From Mannheimia cairinae (GTDB taxonomy: Bacteria > Pseudomonadota > Gammaproteobacteria > Enterobacterales > Pasteurellaceae), in assembly GCF_028649535.1 (NCBI RefSeq), contig NZ_JAQSJE010000007.1, forward strand, positions 156,644 to 220,643: a stretch of DNA of 64,000 nucleotides. The letters are read 5' to 3'. The notes under the pieces were generated by a model. That model did no database searches. It was not told the DNA's origin and saw only the letters and a list, made by a program, of their open reading frames with translations. Of the stretch, positions 9,918-21,950 are shown in pieces. Position numbers and translations under genes: made by a program. Each line of letters opens with the position of its first letter. Positions within the stretch are counted from its first letter, which is position 1.

Positions 9918-10481
9918 ATGAGTGAAGTAGAAGTTAAAGAAACCACGTCAAAACGTTGGTATGTATTACAAGCTTTTTCAGGTTTTGAAAATCGTGTAGC
10001 CGTTACGTTACGCGAATACATCAAACTTCACAATATGGAAGATCAATTTGGTGAAGTATTAGTACCAACTGAAGAAGTTGTAGAGAATGTAGGCGGAAAA
10101 CGCCGTAAAACAGAACGTAAATTCTTCCCAGGTTATGTATTAGTTGAAATGGAAATGAACGATGACACTTGGCATTTAGTAAAAAGTGTGCCTCGTGTAA
10201 TGGGTTTCATTGGTGGCACAGCGGATCGCCCTGCTCCAATCACGAAACGTGAAGCAGATCGTATCTTAAACCGAGTTCAAGAAACGGCAGAGAAACCTCG
10301 TCATAGAAAAGAATTCCAACCGGGCGAAAGCGTACGTGTTACAGAAGGTCCATTTGCTGACTTTACGGGAACCGTGGAAGAAGTTGATTACGAAAAAGGT
10401 CGTTTGAAAGTATCTGTTTCTATCTTTGGTCGTGCAACGCCAGTTGAGCTTGAATTTGGTCAGGTCGAAAAACAGAGTTAA
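9918..10481 (+). CDS. nusG: Transcription termination/antitermination protein NusG
   Basis: Binds RNA polymerase and links it to Rho and to the ribosome (via S10). 187 residues: NGN domain ([16 protein letters not shown] at the start, [22 protein letters not shown]) and a C-terminal KOW domain ([22 protein letters not shown]). The gene is co-transcribed with secE; an inverted uptake-signal pair behind it probably ends the transcript before the rplK promoter. Confidence 0.95.
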   Translation: MSEVEVKETTSKRWYVLQAFSGFENRVAVTLREYIKLHNMEDQFGEVLVPTEEVVENVGGKRRKTERKFFPGYVLVEMEMNDDTWHLVKSVPRVMGFIGGTADRPAPITKREADRILNRVQETAEKPRHRKEFQPGESVRVTEGPFADFTGTVEEVDYEKGRLKVSVSIFGRATPVELEFGQVEKQS

Positions 10482-10489
10482 TTGTTAAG

Positions 10490-10549
10490 CAAGCGGGGTG
10501 TTTTTACGAATCTTTTGCAAAAATCAATATAAAAAAGCCCGCTTGTTTT
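10490..10549 (+). terminator. Uptake-signal-like inverted repeat after nusG
   Basis: CAAGCGGG (10490-10497) pairs with CCCGCTTG (10538-10545), followed by TTTT. The stem has a long AT-rich loop; it resembles the other opposed uptake-signal hairpins. Confidence 0.6.
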
Positions 10550-10579
10550 AAATTTATTCAACAAAACATTAAGTTTTGC

Positions 10580-10608
10580 TTGAAAAATAGTCGTTGGTTC
10601 GCTAGAAT
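10580..10608 (+). promoter_or_regulatory. Promoter of the rplKA (L11) operon
   Basis: TTGAAA (10580-10585), 17-bp spacer, TAGAAT (10603-10608): one mismatch in each hexamer. The sequence after the -10 box is TTGCGACCT, the same as after the rplJ promoter, a GC-rich start region of the type linked to stringent control. Confidence 0.8.
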
Positions 10609-10619
10609 TTGCGACCTAT

Positions 10620-10649
10620 TACGAGCCAGTTTGCTGACTCGTATTTTTT
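10620..10649 (+). terminator. Attenuator-like hairpin in the rplK leader
   Basis: TACGAG (10620-10625) pairs with CTCGTA (10638-10643), with a further 3 bp inside, followed by six T. It lies only about 10 nt into the transcript, so it would act as an early terminator or protein-binding hairpin in the L11 leader, where L1 regulates in E. coli. Confidence 0.6.
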
Positions 10650-10703
10650 ATGTAACAGGGGAGCTGATTTTCAGCGTTATTACCCATTTAGAGGAAATTA
10701 AAA

Positions 10704-11132
10704 ATGGCAAAAAAAGTCCAAGCCTACGTTAAACTGCAAGTTGCAGCGGGTATGGCTAACCCATCACCACCAGTTGGTCCTGCATTAGGTCAGCAAGGTG
10801 TTAATATTATGGAATTCTGTAAAGCATTCAACGCTCGTACTGAGAGCTTAGAAAAAGGCTTACCAATTCCTGTAGTTATCACTGTATATGCAGATAAATC
10901 ATTTACTTTCGTAACTAAAACTCCACCAGCTGCAGTATTATTGAAAAAAGCAGCAGGTATCAAGTCTGGTTCTGGTAAACCAAACAAAGATAAAGTGGGT
11001 AAAGTAACTCAAGATCAAATCCGTCAAATCGCTGAAACTAAAGCAGCAGATATGACTGGTTCAACTATCGAAAATAAAATGAAATCAATCGCTGGTACTG
11101 CTCGTTCAATGGGCTTAGTGGTGGAGGAATAA
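10704..11132 (+). CDS. rplK: 50S ribosomal protein L11
   Basis: Binds the GTPase centre of 23S rRNA and takes part in RelA signalling. 142 residues, standard length. The N-terminal proline-rich segment ([20 protein letters not shown]) and the C-terminal rRNA-binding domain ([20 protein letters not shown]) are clear. AGAGGAAA precedes the start. First gene of the L11 operon, 4 bases before rplA. Confidence 0.97.
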   Translation: MAKKVQAYVKLQVAAGMANPSPPVGPALGQQGVNIMEFCKAFNARTESLEKGLPIPVVITVYADKSFTFVTKTPPAAVLLKKAAGIKSGSGKPNKDKVGKVTQDQIRQIAETKAADMTGSTIENKMKSIAGTARSMGLVVEE

Positions 11133-11136
11133 TACG

Positions 11137-11826
11137 ATGGCTAAATTGACTAAAAAAATGAAAGCAATCAAAGCTGGCGTAGATTCTACTAAAGCATATG
11201 AAATCAATGAAGCAATCGCAGTGTTAAAACAATTTGCGACAGCGAAATTCGTTGAAAGTGTTGATGTTGCAGTAAACTTAGGTATCGACCCTCGTAAATC
11301 AGACCAAAACGTACGTGGTGCAACAGTATTACCACACGGTACAGGTCGTACAGCTCGTGTTGCTGTGTTTACTCAAGGTGCAAACGCTGAAGCAGCTAAA
11401 GCAGCTGGTGCTGATTTAGTAGGTATGGAAGATCTTGCAGAGCAAATCAAAAAAGGCGAAATGAACTTTGATGTTGTTATCGCTTCTCCAGATGCAATGC
11501 GTGTTGTTGGTCAATTAGGCCAAGTGTTAGGCCCACGTGGTTTAATGCCAAACCCTAAAGTTGGTACTGTAACACCAAACGTTGCTGAAGCAGTTAAAAA
11601 TGCAAAATCAGGTCAGATCCGCTACCGTAATGACAAAAATGGTATTATCCATACAACTATCGGTAAAGCAGACTTCGCACCTGAGCAATTAAAAGAAAAC
11701 CTACAAGCATTGTTAGCAGCTTTAACTAAAGCTAAACCAACAACTGCAAAAGGTGTTTTCATTAAGAAAGTAAGCATCTCTACAACAATGGGTGCTGGTG
11801 TTGCTGTTGATCAAGCTTCACTTTAA
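11137..11826 (+). CDS. rplA: 50S ribosomal protein L1
   Basis: Forms the mobile L1 stalk at the E site and represses translation of its own mRNA. 229 residues, standard. Signature region around residues 120-150 ([26 protein letters not shown] split over two helices) and C-terminal [17 protein letters not shown]. It is translationally linked to rplK in the family; here the spacing is 4 bases. Confidence 0.97.
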   Translation: MAKLTKKMKAIKAGVDSTKAYEINEAIAVLKQFATAKFVESVDVAVNLGIDPRKSDQNVRGATVLPHGTGRTARVAVFTQGANAEAAKAAGADLVGMEDLAEQIKKGEMNFDVVIASPDAMRVVGQLGQVLGPRGLMPNPKVGTVTPNVAEAVKNAKSGQIRYRNDKNGIIHTTIGKADFAPEQLKENLQALLAALTKAKPTTAKGVFIKKVSISTTMGAGVAVDQASL

Positions 11827-11847
11827 TTTCTAAATAGAAGTTAAAAC

Positions 11848-11876
11848 TTTACAGGGTCGCAGGTTATCTGTATAAT
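11848..11876 (+). promoter_or_regulatory. Promoter of the rplJL-rpoBC operon
   Basis: TTTACA (11848-11853), 17-bp spacer, TATAAT (11871-11876). The start region TTGCGACC matches that of the rplK promoter. Confidence 0.85.
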
Positions 11877-11881
11877 TTGCG

Positions 11882-12111
11882 ACCTTAACTTGCGAGAGCA
11901 AGCTGATGGTGCTTAGCCTATCTAAGCCCCGTCTAAGACTGTAGGGGTGAAAACTTAATTATCCTACATAGATGGTGAACAGACAGAATTCTCTGCTTCT
12001 GGACACCTTAGGCTCAGAAGATTGCAGTTTGTCATAAAACAAGCGGTAATATTTTTGGGATTTTTTGTAAATTCTGCTTGAAAGAGCAGAGTGTATCAGG
12101 AGCTAAAACCA
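11882..12111 (+). promoter_or_regulatory. L10-type leader RNA upstream of rplJ
   Basis: A 230-nt leader without an open gene lies between the promoter and rplJ. It contains paired segments (for example TTGCGAGAGCAA at the start, and TCTAAGCCCCG / GTAGGGGTGAAAACT further on) and the AGATGGTGAACAGA and CTTAGGCTCAGAAG segments typical of the L10(L12)4 autoregulation site. An uptake signal (ACAAGCGGT) is at about 12039. In E. coli this region lets L10 repress its own synthesis; I infer the same here. Confidence 0.7.
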
Positions 12112-12603
12112 ATGGCATTAAATCTTCAAGACAAACAAGCGATTGTTGCTGAAGTAAACGAAGCTGCCAAAGGTGCACTTTCAGCTGTAGTTGCGGATTC
12201 TCGTGGCGTAACAGTTGATAAAATGACTGAGTTACGTAAAGCAGCTCGTGAATCTGGTGTAACTATGCAAGTTGTACGTAATACTTTATTACGTCGTGCA
12301 GTAGAAGGCACAGAGTTCGAATGCTTAACAGATACGTTTACTGGTCCAACTCTTATCGCATTCTCGAATGAACACCCAGGTGCAGCAGCACGTTTATTCA
12401 CAGATTTTGCGAAAGCAAACAAAGAGTTTGAAATTAAAGGTGCAGCCTTTGAAGGTAAAACGCAAGATGTTGCATTCTTAGCAACCTTACCAACTTACGA
12501 AGAAGCAATTGCACGTTTAATGGGCACAATGAAAGAAGCTGCGGCAGGCAAACTTGTACGCACTCTTGCAGCATTACGCGACCAAATGGAAGCAGCAGCT
12601 TAA
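12112..12603 (+). CDS. rplJ: 50S ribosomal protein L10
   Basis: Base of the L7/L12 stalk and autorepressor through its leader. 163 residues starting MALNLQDKQ at ATG 12112 (TCAGGAG lies upstream); an in-frame ATG 21 bases earlier is not conserved. Typical segments: [35 protein letters not shown] and the C-terminal L12-binding helix [17 protein letters not shown]. Confidence 0.96.
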   Translation: MALNLQDKQAIVAEVNEAAKGALSAVVADSRGVTVDKMTELRKAARESGVTMQVVRNTLLRRAVEGTEFECLTDTFTGPTLIAFSNEHPGAAARLFTDFAKANKEFEIKGAAFEGKTQDVAFLATLPTYEEAIARLMGTMKEAAAGKLVRTLAALRDQMEAAA

Positions 12604-12661
12604 TTTTAAGCACTCTTCTTTATTCGTTTAACAACTTACTTTACTTTAGGAATCGATTGTT

Positions 12662-13030
12662 ATGTCATTAACTAACGAACAAATCATTGAAGCGATTGCT
12701 TCTAAATCAGTATCAGAAATCGTTGAATTAATCGCAGCGATGGAAGAAAAATTCGGCGTTTCAGCAGCGGCAGCAGTAGCAGCAGCTCCAGCAGGTGGTG
12801 CAGCGGCAGCAGAAGAAAAAACTGAATTTGACGTAGTATTAAAATCAGCAGGTGCTAACAAAGTAGCTGTAATCAAAGCAGTACGTGGTGCAACAGGTTT
12901 AGGCTTAAAAGAAGCTAAAGACTTAGTTGAATCTGCTCCAGCTAACTTAAAAGAAGGCATCTCTAAAGCAGAAGCTGAAGCTTTACAAAAAGAATTAGCA
13001 GAAGCTGGTGCAGAAGTAGAAATCAAATAA
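12662..13030 (+). CDS. rplL: 50S ribosomal protein L7/L12
   Basis: Multi-copy stalk protein that recruits translation factors. 122 residues: N-terminal dimerisation part, alanine-rich hinge ([19 protein letters not shown], about residues 36-54) and C-terminal domain with the factor-binding helix [20 protein letters not shown]. The rplJ-rplL gap is 58 bp, usual for this operon. Confidence 0.97.
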   Translation: MSLTNEQIIEAIASKSVSEIVELIAAMEEKFGVSAAAAVAAAPAGGAAAAEEKTEFDVVLKSAGANKVAVIKAVRGATGLGLKEAKDLVESAPANLKEGISKAEAEALQKELAEAGAEVEIK

Positions 13031-13069
13031 TTTTTGATTTAACTTCTTTAGAACTTCAAGTTCAACAGA

Positions 13070-13094
13070 CCCCGATGGAAATATCGGGGTTTTG
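13070..13094 (+). terminator. Attenuator between rplL and rpoB (first hairpin)
   Basis: CCCCGAT (13070-13076) pairs with ATCGGGG (13083-13089), followed by TTTTG. It probably lets only part of the transcripts continue into rpoB, as the E. coli attenuator does. Confidence 0.75.
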
Positions 13095-13161
13095 TTTTAT
13101 TTTTTAGGTTGTAAAACTTGGTAAAAATCGCTATAATTTCTAACCATTTTTAGCAAAAGTT

Positions 13162-13189
13162 GGCTGACGGCTTGACCGGTCAGCCTTTT
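13162..13189 (+). terminator. Second hairpin in the rplL-rpoB gap
   Basis: GGCTGAC (13162-13168) pairs with GTCAGCC (13179-13185), flanked by AAAAG upstream and TTTTG downstream. It may be a second attenuator or a processing site (E. coli has an RNase III site in this gap). The rest of the 376-bp gap (13031-13406) shows no gene; an inverted uptake signal-like ACCGCTTG lies near 13258. Confidence 0.55.
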
Positions 13190-13406
13190 GTGCTTGAACG
13201 CAATGGCTGATTTTGTCATTTTAATCAGCAAAAATTGCAAATTTCCTACCCAATTTGACCGCTTGCAGTAGTGATTTTTGACTGCTTGATTGGCGATTGG
13301 AAAATGACATCTCGTACAGTTTTTTATAATGCCACTTCCTACCGAGTCTTTCGTGTCGGATTGTGTAATCTCAACCAAAAATATATTTCAGAGGCTATCT
13401 TAAAAA

Positions 13407-16400
13407 ATGGCATATTCATATTCCGAGAAAAAGCGTATCCGTAAGAGCTTTGGCAAACGTGCTCAAGTTCTGAACGTACCTTATCTATTAACTATCCAAC
13501 TTGATTCTTTCGAGAAATTTATCCAAAGAGATCCAGAAGGGCAACAAGGTTTAGAAGCGGCATTCCGTTCAGTTTTCCCTATTGTGAGCAACAATGGTGC
13601 AACTGAATTACAATACGTTTCTTACGAATTAGGCGAGCCGACATTTGATGTACGTGAATGCCAAATTCGTGGTACAACCTATGCTGCACCATTACGTGTG
13701 AAATTGCGTTTAGTATCTTATGACCGTGAAGCAGCTGCCGGCACAGTGAAAGATATTAAAGAGCAAAACGTGTATATGGGCGAAATCCCACTAATGACCG
13801 ATAACGGTACTTTCGTCATCAACGGTACCGAGCGTGTTATTGTTTCTCAATTACATCGTAGCCCGGGTGTGTTCTTCGATTCTGACAAAGGTAAAACCCA
13901 CTCTTCAGGCAAAGTGCTTTATAACGCACGTATTATTCCTTACCGTGGTTCTTGGTTAGACTTCGAGTTTGATCCGAAAGATAACTTATTTGCCCGTATC
14001 GACCGCCGTCGTAAATTACCGGCAACTATTATCTTACGTGCATTAGGTTATACAACGGAAGAAATCTTAAATCTATTCTTCGAAAAAATTAAATTTGAAG
14101 TTATTGATAACAAATTATTGATGACTTTAGTGCCTGAGCGTTTAAGAGGCGAAACAGCTGCATTTGATATTGCTGCAAACGGCAAAGTGTATGTGGAAGT
14201 AGGTCGTCGTATTACTGCTCGTCACATCCGTGCATTAGAAAAAGATAATATTAGCCAAATTGAAGTACCAGTTGAGTACATCGTAGGTAAAGTTGCGGCA
14301 CAAGATTATGTTGATTTATCTTCAGGCGAAGTAATTTGCCCTGCAAATATGGAAATCTCAATGGAGATGCTTGCGAACCTATCACAAGCGGGCTACAAAG
14401 AGATCGAAGTATTATTTACTAACGATTTAGATCACGGTTCATATATTTCTGAAACTTTACGAGTGGATCCTACTTACGACCGTTTAAGTGCGTTAGTGGA
14501 AATCTATCGTATGATGCGTCCGGGCGAGCCACCAACAAAAGAAGCGGCAGAAGCATTATTTGACAATATGTTCTTCTCGCCGGAGCGTTATGATTTATCT
14601 GCTGTTGGTCGTATGAAGTTCAATCGCTCTTTAGAAATCGCTGAAGGTGTGGGTAGTGGTATTTTAAGCAACGATGACATCATCGGTGTGATGAAAAAAC
14701 TTATTGATATTCGTAACGGCCGTGGCGATGTGGATGACATTGACCACTTAGGTAACCGTCGTATCCGTTCTGTGGGCGAAATGGCAGAAAACCAATTCCG
14801 TATTGGTTTAGTGCGTGTTGAGCGTGCAGTACGTGAGCGTTTATCATTAGGCGATTTAGATGGTGTAACACCACAAGATTTAATCAATGCAAAACCAATT
14901 TCTGCGGCAGTGAAAGAGTTCTTCGGTTCTTCACAACTTTCGCAATTTATGGACCAAAACAACCCGCTTTCAGAAGTAACGCACAAACGTCGTATTTCTG
15001 CATTAGGCCCGGGCGGTTTAACTCGTGAACGTGCAGGCTTTGAGGTTCGAGATGTTCACCCAACGCACTATGGTCGTTTATGTCCAATCGAGACCCCTGA
15101 AGGTCCAAACATCGGTTTGATTAACTCACTTTCTGTGTATGCTCGTACTAATAACTACGGTTTCTTAGAAACGCCATTCCGTAAAGTAGTAAATGGCCAA
15201 GTAACCGAAGAAATCGAGTACTTATCTGCGATTGAAGAAAGCAACAACATTATCGCACAGGCAAACTCAGACTTAGATGAAAACTTCCGCTTTACTGATA
15301 CTTATGTAACTTGCCGTCAGCAAGGCGAGTCTGGTTTATTTAAGCCAGAAGATGTTCAGTATATGGATATCTCAACACAACAAGTTGTATCGGTAGCGGC
15401 AGCGTTAATTCCATTCCTTGAGCACGACGATGCGAACCGTGCGTTAATGGGTGCGAACATGCAACGTCAGGCTGTTCCAACATTGCGTGCAGACAAACCA
15501 TTAGTCGGTACAGGTATGGAAAAACCAATCGCACTAGACTCTGGTGTGGCGATTGTAGCAAAACGTGGTGGTACTATTCAGTATGTGGATGCTTCTCGTA
15601 TCGTGGTTAAAGTAAACGAAGATGAAACAATCCCAGGCGAAGCAGGTATTGATATTTATAACTTAATCAAATATACCCGTTCAAACCAAAATACTTGTAT
15701 CAACCAAATTCCTTGTGTGAATTTAGGCGAACCAGTTGCTCGTGGCGAAATCTTAGCAGATGGTCCTTCAACAGACTTAGGCGAATTAGCATTAGGTCAA
15801 AACATTCGAGTGGCATTTATGCCTTGGAATGGTTATAACTTCGAAGACTCAATGTTAGTTTCTGAGCGTGTTGTACAAGAAGACCGTTTCACAACTATTC
15901 ACATTCAAGAATTATCTTGTGTGGCTCGTGATACTAAACTTGGTTCGGAAGAGATCACGGCAGATATTCCAAACGTAGGTGAATCTGCATTAAGCAAATT
16001 AGATGAATCAGGTATCGTTTACATCGGTGCTGAAGTAAAAGGTGGCGACATCTTAGTGGGTAAAGTAACCCCTAAAGGCGAAACCCAATTAACACCGGAA
16101 GAAAAACTATTACGTGCAATCTTCGGTGAAAAAGCATCAGACGTTAAAGATTCATCATTACGTGTACCAAACGGGACATCAGGTACGGTTATCGACGTTC
16201 AAGTATTTACCCGTGATGGTGTAGAAAAAGATAAACGTGCGAAAGAAATCGAAGAAATGCAACTTCGTGAAGCGAAGAAAGACTTAGCAGAAGAGTTAGA
16301 AATCTTAGAAGCTGGTTTATTCACACGTGTACGCAATCTTTTAGTTGAAGGTGGTGTAAGCGAATCTGCATTAGATGGCGTTGCTCGTGAGAAATGGTTA

Positions 16401-17432
16401 GAACAAACCCTTGAAGACGAAGCAAAACAAAATCAATTAGAGCAGTTAGCGGAGCAACACGAAGAGTTACGCAAAGAGTTTGAACGTAAACTTGAAATCA
16501 AACGCAATAAGATCATCCAAGGGGACGATTTAGCACCAGGCGTATTAAAAGTGGTTAAAGTTTACCTTGCGGTTCGTCGTCAAATCCAACCGGGTGATAA
16601 GATGGCTGGTCGTCACGGTAACAAAGGTGTTATCTCGAAAATCAACCCAGTTGAAGATATGCCATACGATGAAAACGGTCAGCCGGTTGAGATCGTGTTA
16701 AACCCGCTGGGCGTACCATCTCGTATGAACATCGGTCAGATCTTAGAAACGCACTTAGGTTTAGCGGCACGCGGTATCGGCGATCAAATCAACAAGATGA
16801 TCAAAGAACAGCAAGAAGTGGCTAAATTACGTGAATATATGCAAAAAGCATACGATTTAGGTCACGGTTCACAAGTGGTTGATTTAAGTAAGTTTACCGA
16901 TGAAGAGGTAATGCGTTTAGCACAAAACTTACGTAAAGGTTTACCGCTTGCAACACCAGTATTTGACGGTGCTCACGAGACTGAAATCAAAGGCTTATTA
17001 GAATTAGGCGGTTTGCCGACTTCTGGTCAAATTACCTTATTCGACGGTCGTACAGGTGAGAAATTCGAGCGTCCGGTAACCGTAGGTTATATGTATATGC
17101 TCAAATTGAACCACTTAGTTGATGACAAAATGCACGCTCGTTCAACAGGTTCTTATAGCCTTGTTACTCAACAGCCGTTGGGTGGTAAAGCTCAGTTCGG
17201 TGGTCAGCGTTTCGGTGAAATGGAGGTTTGGGCATTAGAAGCATACGGTGCGGCTTATACTCTTCAAGAAATGCTTACTGTGAAATCGGATGACGTGAAT
17301 GGCCGTACGAAGATGTATAAAAACATCGTCGATGGCACACATTATATGGAGCCGGGAATCCCAGAGTCATTTAATGTAATCACGAAAGAGATCCGTGCAT
17401 TAGCGATCGATTTAGAGCTAGATGAAGCGTAA
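13407..17432 (+). CDS. rpoB: RNA polymerase beta subunit
   Basis: Catalytic-core subunit of RNA polymerase; 1341 residues, one less than E. coli. Clear landmarks are the rifampicin region ([23 protein letters not shown], around residues 505-530, split over the pocket), [13 protein letters not shown], the GNKGVISKI / RHGNKG motif and the C-terminal [13 protein letters not shown]. The rifampicin pocket has the usual susceptible residues (Asp in MDQNN, His in THKRR, Ser in LSALGP-type position). Promoter is shared with rplJL. Confidence 0.98.
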   Translation: MAYSYSEKKRIRKSFGKRAQVLNVPYLLTIQLDSFEKFIQRDPEGQQGLEAAFRSVFPIVSNNGATELQYVSYELGEPTFDVRECQIRGTTYAAPLRVKLRLVSYDREAAAGTVKDIKEQNVYMGEIPLMTDNGTFVINGTERVIVSQLHRSPGVFFDSDKGKTHSSGKVLYNARIIPYRGSWLDFEFDPKDNLFARIDRRRKLPATIILRALGYTTEEILNLFFEKIKFEVIDNKLLMTLVPERLRGETAAFDIAANGKVYVEVGRRITARHIRALEKDNISQIEVPVEYIVGKVAAQDYVDLSSGEVICPANMEISMEMLANLSQAGYKEIEVLFTNDLDHGSYISETLRVDPTYDRLSALVEIYRMMRPGEPPTKEAAEALFDNMFFSPERYDLSAVGRMKFNRSLEIAEGVGSGILSNDDIIGVMKKLIDIRNGRGDVDDIDHLGNRRIRSVGEMAENQFRIGLVRVERAVRERLSLGDLDGVTPQDLINAKPISAAVKEFFGSSQLSQFMDQNNPLSEVTHKRRISALGPGGLTRERAGFEVRDVHPTHYGRLCPIETPEGPNIGLINSLSVYARTNNYGFLETPFRKVVNGQVTEEIEYLSAIEESNNIIAQANSDLDENFRFTDTYVTCRQQGESGLFKPEDVQYMDISTQQVVSVAAALIPFLEHDDANRALMGANMQRQAVPTLRADKPLVGTGMEKPIALDSGVAIVAKRGGTIQYVDASRIVVKVNEDETIPGEAGIDIYNLIKYTRSNQNTCINQIPCVNLGEPVARGEILADGPSTDLGELALGQNIRVAFMPWNGYNFEDSMLVSERVVQEDRFTTIHIQELSCVARDTKLGSEEITADIPNVGESALSKLDESGIVYIGAEVKGGDILVGKVTPKGETQLTPEEKLLRAIFGEKASDVKDSSLRVPNGTSGTVIDVQVFTRDGVEKDKRAKEIEEMQLREAKKDLAEELEILEAGLFTRVRNLLVEGGVSESALDGVAREKWLEQTLEDEAKQNQLEQLAEQHEELRKEFERKLEIKRNKIIQGDDLAPGVLKVVKVYLAVRRQIQPGDKMAGRHGNKGVISKINPVEDMPYDENGQPVEIVLNPLGVPSRMNIGQILETHLGLAARGIGDQINKMIKEQQEVAKLREYMQKAYDLGHGSQVVDLSKFTDEEVMRLAQNLRKGLPLATPVFDGAHETEIKGLLELGGLPTSGQITLFDGRTGEKFERPVTVGYMYMLKLNHLVDDKMHARSTGSYSLVTQQPLGGKAQFGGQRFGEMEVWALEAYGAAYTLQEMLTVKSDDVNGRTKMYKNIVDGTHYMEPGIPESFNVITKEIRALAIDLELDEA

Positions 17433-17444
17433 TAGTTGATTTTC

Positions 17445-17489
17445 CTCCGAATAACTCCCCTCTTTACTAAAGAGGGGAACAGTTCGGAG
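17445..17489. repeat. Dispersed palindromic element, rpoB-rpoC copy
   Basis: Core palindrome CCCCTCTTTACTAAAGAGGGG's two arms lie at 17457-17477 (9-bp arms, 3-nt centre), enclosed by an outer 7-bp repeat CTCCGAA (17445-17451) / TTCGGAG (17483-17489). The same core occurs at 27214, 27322, 27430, 37006 and 44349. Its place between two essential co-transcribed genes means it is transcribed as a long hairpin. Confidence 0.85.
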
Positions 17490-17502
17490 AAAACAAACGC
17501 AA

Positions 17503-17560
17503 ACAAGCGGTCAAATTTTCCAAAAAATTTGCAAGATTTTTAGAAAAAACGACCGCTTGC
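17503..17560. repeat. Inverted uptake-signal pair in the rpoB-rpoC spacer
   Basis: ACAAGCGGTCAAATTTT (from 17503) faces ACCGCTTGC (17552-17560). Together with the palindrome before it, nearly the whole spacer is made of mobile-type or uptake repeats. Confidence 0.75.
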
Positions 17561-17625
17561 AAAGAAAGAATTTCCTGTTCAGCGTGTAAACGTTGGATCA
17601 AACTTCTCACCCTAGGGGCAAAAAA

Positions 17626-20600
17626 GTGAAAGACTTAGTGAAGTTTTTAAAAGCACAATCAAAATCAAGCGATGATTTCGATGTGATTAAAATTGGTTTA
17701 GCATCACCAGACAAGATCCGTTCTTGGTCATTCGGTGAGGTAAAAAAACCTGAAACGATTAACTACCGTACCTTCAAACCAGAGCGAGACGGTTTATTCT
17801 GTGCACGTATTTTCGGGCCAGTAAAAGATTACGAATGTTTATGTGGTAAATATAAACGTTTAAAACACCGTGGTGTAATTTGTGAAAAATGTGGCGTTGA
17901 AGTAACGCAAACTAAAGTACGTCGTGAGCGTATGGGTCACATTGAATTAGCTTGCCCGGTTGCACATATTTGGTTCTTAAAATCATTACCGTCCCGTATC
18001 GGTTTGATTTTAGATATGCCATTGCGTGATATTGAACGTGTGCTTTATTTTGAAAGCTATGTCGTTACTGAACCAGGTATGACTGATTTAGAGAAAAATC
18101 AGTTATTAACCGAAGAACAATTTATGGACGCAGAAGAGCGTTGGGGCGATGAATTCGAAGCGAAAATGGGTGCAGAAGGTATCCAGTCATTACTTCGTGA
18201 TTTAGATCTAGAGCACCAATGCGAAGTATTGCGTGAAGAGTTACAAGAAACTAACTCAGAAACTAAACGTAAAAAAATCACTAAGCGTTTAAAAACATTA
18301 GAAGCATTCTTACAATCTGGCAACAAACCAGAGTGGATGGTAATGACAGTATTACCAGTGCTTCCACCAGATTTACGTCCATTAGTACCACTTGATGGTG
18401 GTCGTTTTGCGACTTCAGATCTGAATGATTTATATCGTCGTGTGATCAACCGTAACAACCGTTTAAAACGTTTATTAGACTTAGTTGCACCAGACATTAT
18501 CGTACGTAATGAAAAACGTATGTTGCAAGAGTCGGTAGATGCGTTATTAGACAACGGTCGTCGTGGTCGTGCGATTACAGGTTCAAACAAACGTCCATTA
18601 AAATCTTTAGCAGATATGATTAAAGGTAAACAAGGTCGTTTCCGTCAGAACCTATTAGGTAAACGTGTGGACTATTCAGGTCGTTCGGTAATTACCGTAG
18701 GTCCATACTTACGCTTACACCAATGTGGTTTACCGAAGAAAATGGCATTGGAATTATTCCGTCCGTTTATCTACTCTAAATTAGAATCTCGTGGCATTGC
18801 ATCAACAATCAAAGCCGCGAAGAAAATGGTAGAGCGTGAAGAGCCAATCGTATGGGATATTCTTGCTGAAGTTATCCGTGAGCATCCGATTCTGCTTAAC
18901 CGTGCACCAACGCTTCACCGTTTAGGTATTCAAGCGTTTGAACCATTACTAATCGAAGGTAAAGCAATCCAGTTACACCCGCTTGTTTGTGCGGCATTTA
19001 ACGCGGACTTCGATGGTGACCAAATGGCGGTACACGTTCCATTAACGTTAGAAGCACAATTAGAAGCACGTGCGTTAATGATGTCTACCAACAACGTACT
19101 TTCACCGGCAAGTGGTGATCCGATTATAGTTCCTTCACAAGACGTTGTATTAGGCTTGTACTATATGACTCGTGAAAAAGTAAACGGTAAAGGCGAAGGA
19201 ATGTACTTCTTAGACCCACGTGAAGCGGAAAAAGCTTACCGTACCGGTCAAGTAGAATTACACTCTCGTGTAAAAGTGCGTGTAACTGAATATGAGAAAA
19301 ATGAAGCAGGCGAATATGACGCTAAAACTTCATTAGTGGATACCACAATCGGTCGTGCAATTTTATGGATGATCGCACCAAAAGGTATGCCATATTCACT
19401 TTTCAACCAAACATTAGGTAAAAAAGCGATCTCGAAATTGATTAACGAGAGCTACCGTCGTTTAGGTTTGAAAGAATCAGTAGTATTAGCTGACCAAATT
19501 ATGTACACAGGTTTCGCTTATGCGGCTCGTTCAGGTGCATCGGTGGGTATTGATGATATGGTTATTCCAGAACAAAAATACTCAATCATTGAAGCGGCTG
19601 AAGCTGAAGTAGCAGAAATCCAAGAACAGTTCAACGGCGGTTTAGTAACAGCTGGTGAGCGTTACAATAAAGTAATCGATATTTGGGCGGCGGCAAACGA
19701 ACGTGTTGCAAAAGCGATGATGGAAAACCTTTCAACGGAAGAAGTAGTAAACCGTGAAGGTAATCCGGAAAAACAAGCTTCATTTAACAGCATCTTTATG
19801 ATGGCTGACTCTGGTGCTCGTGGTTCTGCGGCACAGATTCGTCAGTTAGCGGGTATGCGTGGTCTAATGGCTCGTCCGGACGGCTCAATCATCGAAACCC
19901 CAATCACGGCAAACTTCCGTGAAGGCTTGAACGTTCTTCAGTACTTTATTTCAACCCACGGTGCGCGTAAAGGTCTTGCGGATACGGCATTAAAAACAGC
20001 GAACTCAGGTTACTTAACTCGTCGTTTAGTTGATGTGGCACAAGATTTAGTTATCATTGAAGATGACTGTGGTACGCACGAAGGGAACACTATGACCCCG
20101 TTAATCGAAGGTGGTGATGTAAAAGAAGCATTACGTGATCGTGTATTAGGTCGTGTGGTGGCTGAAGATGTGTTAAAACCAGGTACAGACGAAGTATTAA
20201 TTCCACGTAACACCTTATTAGATGAAAAATGGTGTGATGTGATTGATAAAGAATCTGTCGATGTAATCAAAGTACGTTCTGTGGTAACTTGTGATACTGA
20301 CTTCGGTGTGTGTGCGAAATGTTACGGCCGTGATTTAGCACGTGGTCACTTAATCAATCAAGGTGAAGCGGTTGGTGTTATTGCAGCACAATCAATCGGT
20401 GAGCCTGGTACACAGTTAACGATGCGTACGTTCCATATTGGTGGTGCGGCATCTGCGGCAGCGAAAGAATCTAGCATTCAAGTGAAAAATGCAGGTACGA
20501 TTAAGTTAGCTAACGCAAAATTCGTTACTAATAAAGACGGTAAGATTGTTTTAACTTCTCGTAATACAGAATTAACAGTTGTTGATACTTTCGGTCGTAC

Positions 20601-21909
20601 TAAAGAAAACTATAAAGTACCTTACGGTGCAGTATTATCGAAAAATGATGGTGCTGAAGTTTCTGTAGGTGAAGTCGTTGCAAACTGGGATCCGCATACA
20701 ATGCCGGTTATCTCAGAAGTATCAGGTCGTATCCAATTTAGCGATATCGTTGATGGCTTAACTGTAACTCGTCAAACGGATGAATTAACAGGTTTATCAT
20801 CAATCGTAGTACAAGATGTGGGTGAGCGCGCAACTGCAGGTAAAGACCTACGTCCGGCATTACGTTTAGTAGATAGCAATGGTAACGATATTTTAATTCC
20901 AGGTACAGATATTGCAGCACAATACTTCTTACCAGGTAAAGCGATTGTAACCCTTGATGTTGGTGCAGAAATTGCAGTGGGTGAAGCATTAGCTCGTATT
21001 CCACAAGAGTCTGTCGGTACAAAAGATATTACCGGTGGTCTTCCACGAGTGGCAGACTTATTTGAAGCGCGTAAGCCAAAAGAGCCAGCAATCTTGGCAG
21101 AAATTTCAGGTATCGTTTCATTCGGTAAAGAAACCAAAGGTAAACGTCGCTTGGTAATTACTCCGACAGAAGGCGAAGCATACGAAGAAATGATTCCGAA
21201 ATGGCGTCAATTAAACGTATTCGAAGGCGAGATGGTAGAGCGTGGCGATGTGATCTCAGATGGTGCAGAAACACCACACGACATCTTACGCTTACGTGGT
21301 GTTCACGCAGTAACAGACTATATCGTTAATGAAGTACAAGAAGTTTACCGCTTACAAGGGGTAAAAATTAACGATAAACACATCGAAGTTATCGTTCGTC
21401 AAATGTTGCGTAAAGCAGTCATCACAAATGCTTATGACTCTGAATTCCTTGAGGGAGAGCAGGTTGAAGTAGCTCGAGTGAAAATTGCTAACCGTAAACG
21501 TGCGGAAGAAGGCAAACCATTGGTTGAATTTGAACGTGAATTGCTTGGTATTACCAAAGCATCATTGGCGACTGAGTCATTTATCTCAGCAGCATCGTTC
21601 CAAGAAACCACTCGTGTGCTTACTGAGGCCGCTGTGGCAGGTAAACAAGATGAGTTACGTGGCTTGAAAGAGAACGTAATTGTTGGTCGCTTAATCCCAG
21701 CAGGTACTGGTTTTGCTTACCACCAAGCTCGTGCGAAAAAACGTGCTCAGCTTGATGCAGGTATTGCAGTAGCTCCTGAGTTTGAAGTGCCAGCAGCGAA
21801 AGAGAATTCATTCGTAACGGATGCAGATATTGAAGCTGAATTTGAAACTGTTGCAGATGACGCAACTCAAAGTTTAGCTGCATTGTTAAATGCCGGTGAT
21901 GAAGAGTAA
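17626..21909 (+). CDS. rpoC: RNA polymerase beta' subunit
   Basis: Holds the active-site magnesium of RNA polymerase. 1427 residues from GTG 17626, where AGGGG lies 7 bases upstream and the protein starts [11 protein letters not shown] as in other gammaproteobacteria; a TTG 33 bases earlier is open but not conserved. Landmarks: zinc site CLCGKYK...CEKCGVE, catalytic NADFDGDQM near residue 460, second zinc Cys cluster [15 protein letters not shown], and the trigger-loop region [19 protein letters not shown]. The tail is about 20 residues longer than in E. coli. Confidence 0.97.
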   Translation: MKDLVKFLKAQSKSSDDFDVIKIGLASPDKIRSWSFGEVKKPETINYRTFKPERDGLFCARIFGPVKDYECLCGKYKRLKHRGVICEKCGVEVTQTKVRRERMGHIELACPVAHIWFLKSLPSRIGLILDMPLRDIERVLYFESYVVTEPGMTDLEKNQLLTEEQFMDAEERWGDEFEAKMGAEGIQSLLRDLDLEHQCEVLREELQETNSETKRKKITKRLKTLEAFLQSGNKPEWMVMTVLPVLPPDLRPLVPLDGGRFATSDLNDLYRRVINRNNRLKRLLDLVAPDIIVRNEKRMLQESVDALLDNGRRGRAITGSNKRPLKSLADMIKGKQGRFRQNLLGKRVDYSGRSVITVGPYLRLHQCGLPKKMALELFRPFIYSKLESRGIASTIKAAKKMVEREEPIVWDILAEVIREHPILLNRAPTLHRLGIQAFEPLLIEGKAIQLHPLVCAAFNADFDGDQMAVHVPLTLEAQLEARALMMSTNNVLSPASGDPIIVPSQDVVLGLYYMTREKVNGKGEGMYFLDPREAEKAYRTGQVELHSRVKVRVTEYEKNEAGEYDAKTSLVDTTIGRAILWMIAPKGMPYSLFNQTLGKKAISKLINESYRRLGLKESVVLADQIMYTGFAYAARSGASVGIDDMVIPEQKYSIIEAAEAEVAEIQEQFNGGLVTAGERYNKVIDIWAAANERVAKAMMENLSTEEVVNREGNPEKQASFNSIFMMADSGARGSAAQIRQLAGMRGLMARPDGSIIETPITANFREGLNVLQYFISTHGARKGLADTALKTANSGYLTRRLVDVAQDLVIIEDDCGTHEGNTMTPLIEGGDVKEALRDRVLGRVVAEDVLKPGTDEVLIPRNTLLDEKWCDVIDKESVDVIKVRSVVTCDTDFGVCAKCYGRDLARGHLINQGEAVGVIAAQSIGEPGTQLTMRTFHIGGAASAAAKESSIQVKNAGTIKLANAKFVTNKDGKIVLTSRNTELTVVDTFGRTKENYKVPYGAVLSKNDGAEVSVGEVVANWDPHTMPVISEVSGRIQFSDIVDGLTVTRQTDELTGLSSIVVQDVGERATAGKDLRPALRLVDSNGNDILIPGTDIAAQYFLPGKAIVTLDVGAEIAVGEALARIPQESVGTKDITGGLPRVADLFEARKPKEPAILAEISGIVSFGKETKGKRRLVITPTEGEAYEEMIPKWRQLNVFEGEMVERGDVISDGAETPHDILRLRGVHAVTDYIVNEVQEVYRLQGVKINDKHIEVIVRQMLRKAVITNAYDSEFLEGEQVEVARVKIANRKRAEEGKPLVEFERELLGITKASLATESFISAASFQETTRVLTEAAVAGKQDELRGLKENVIVGRLIPAGTGFAYHQARAKKRAQLDAGIAVAPEFEVPAAKENSFVTDADIEAEFETVADDATQSLAALLNAGDEE

Positions 21910-21950
21910 TCACTTGTAAGTATAGTGATTTATACAACTTAATAAATAAA

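Noticed and set aside
13097-13378. 93-codon minus-strand frame in the rplL-rpoB gap
   Set aside because: It overlaps the hairpins of a transcribed leader, has no ribosome site and resembles no protein.
17593-17625. TTG start giving an rpoC product 11 residues longer
   Set aside because: The extension is not conserved; GTG 17626 has AGGGG in place and the usual VKDL start.
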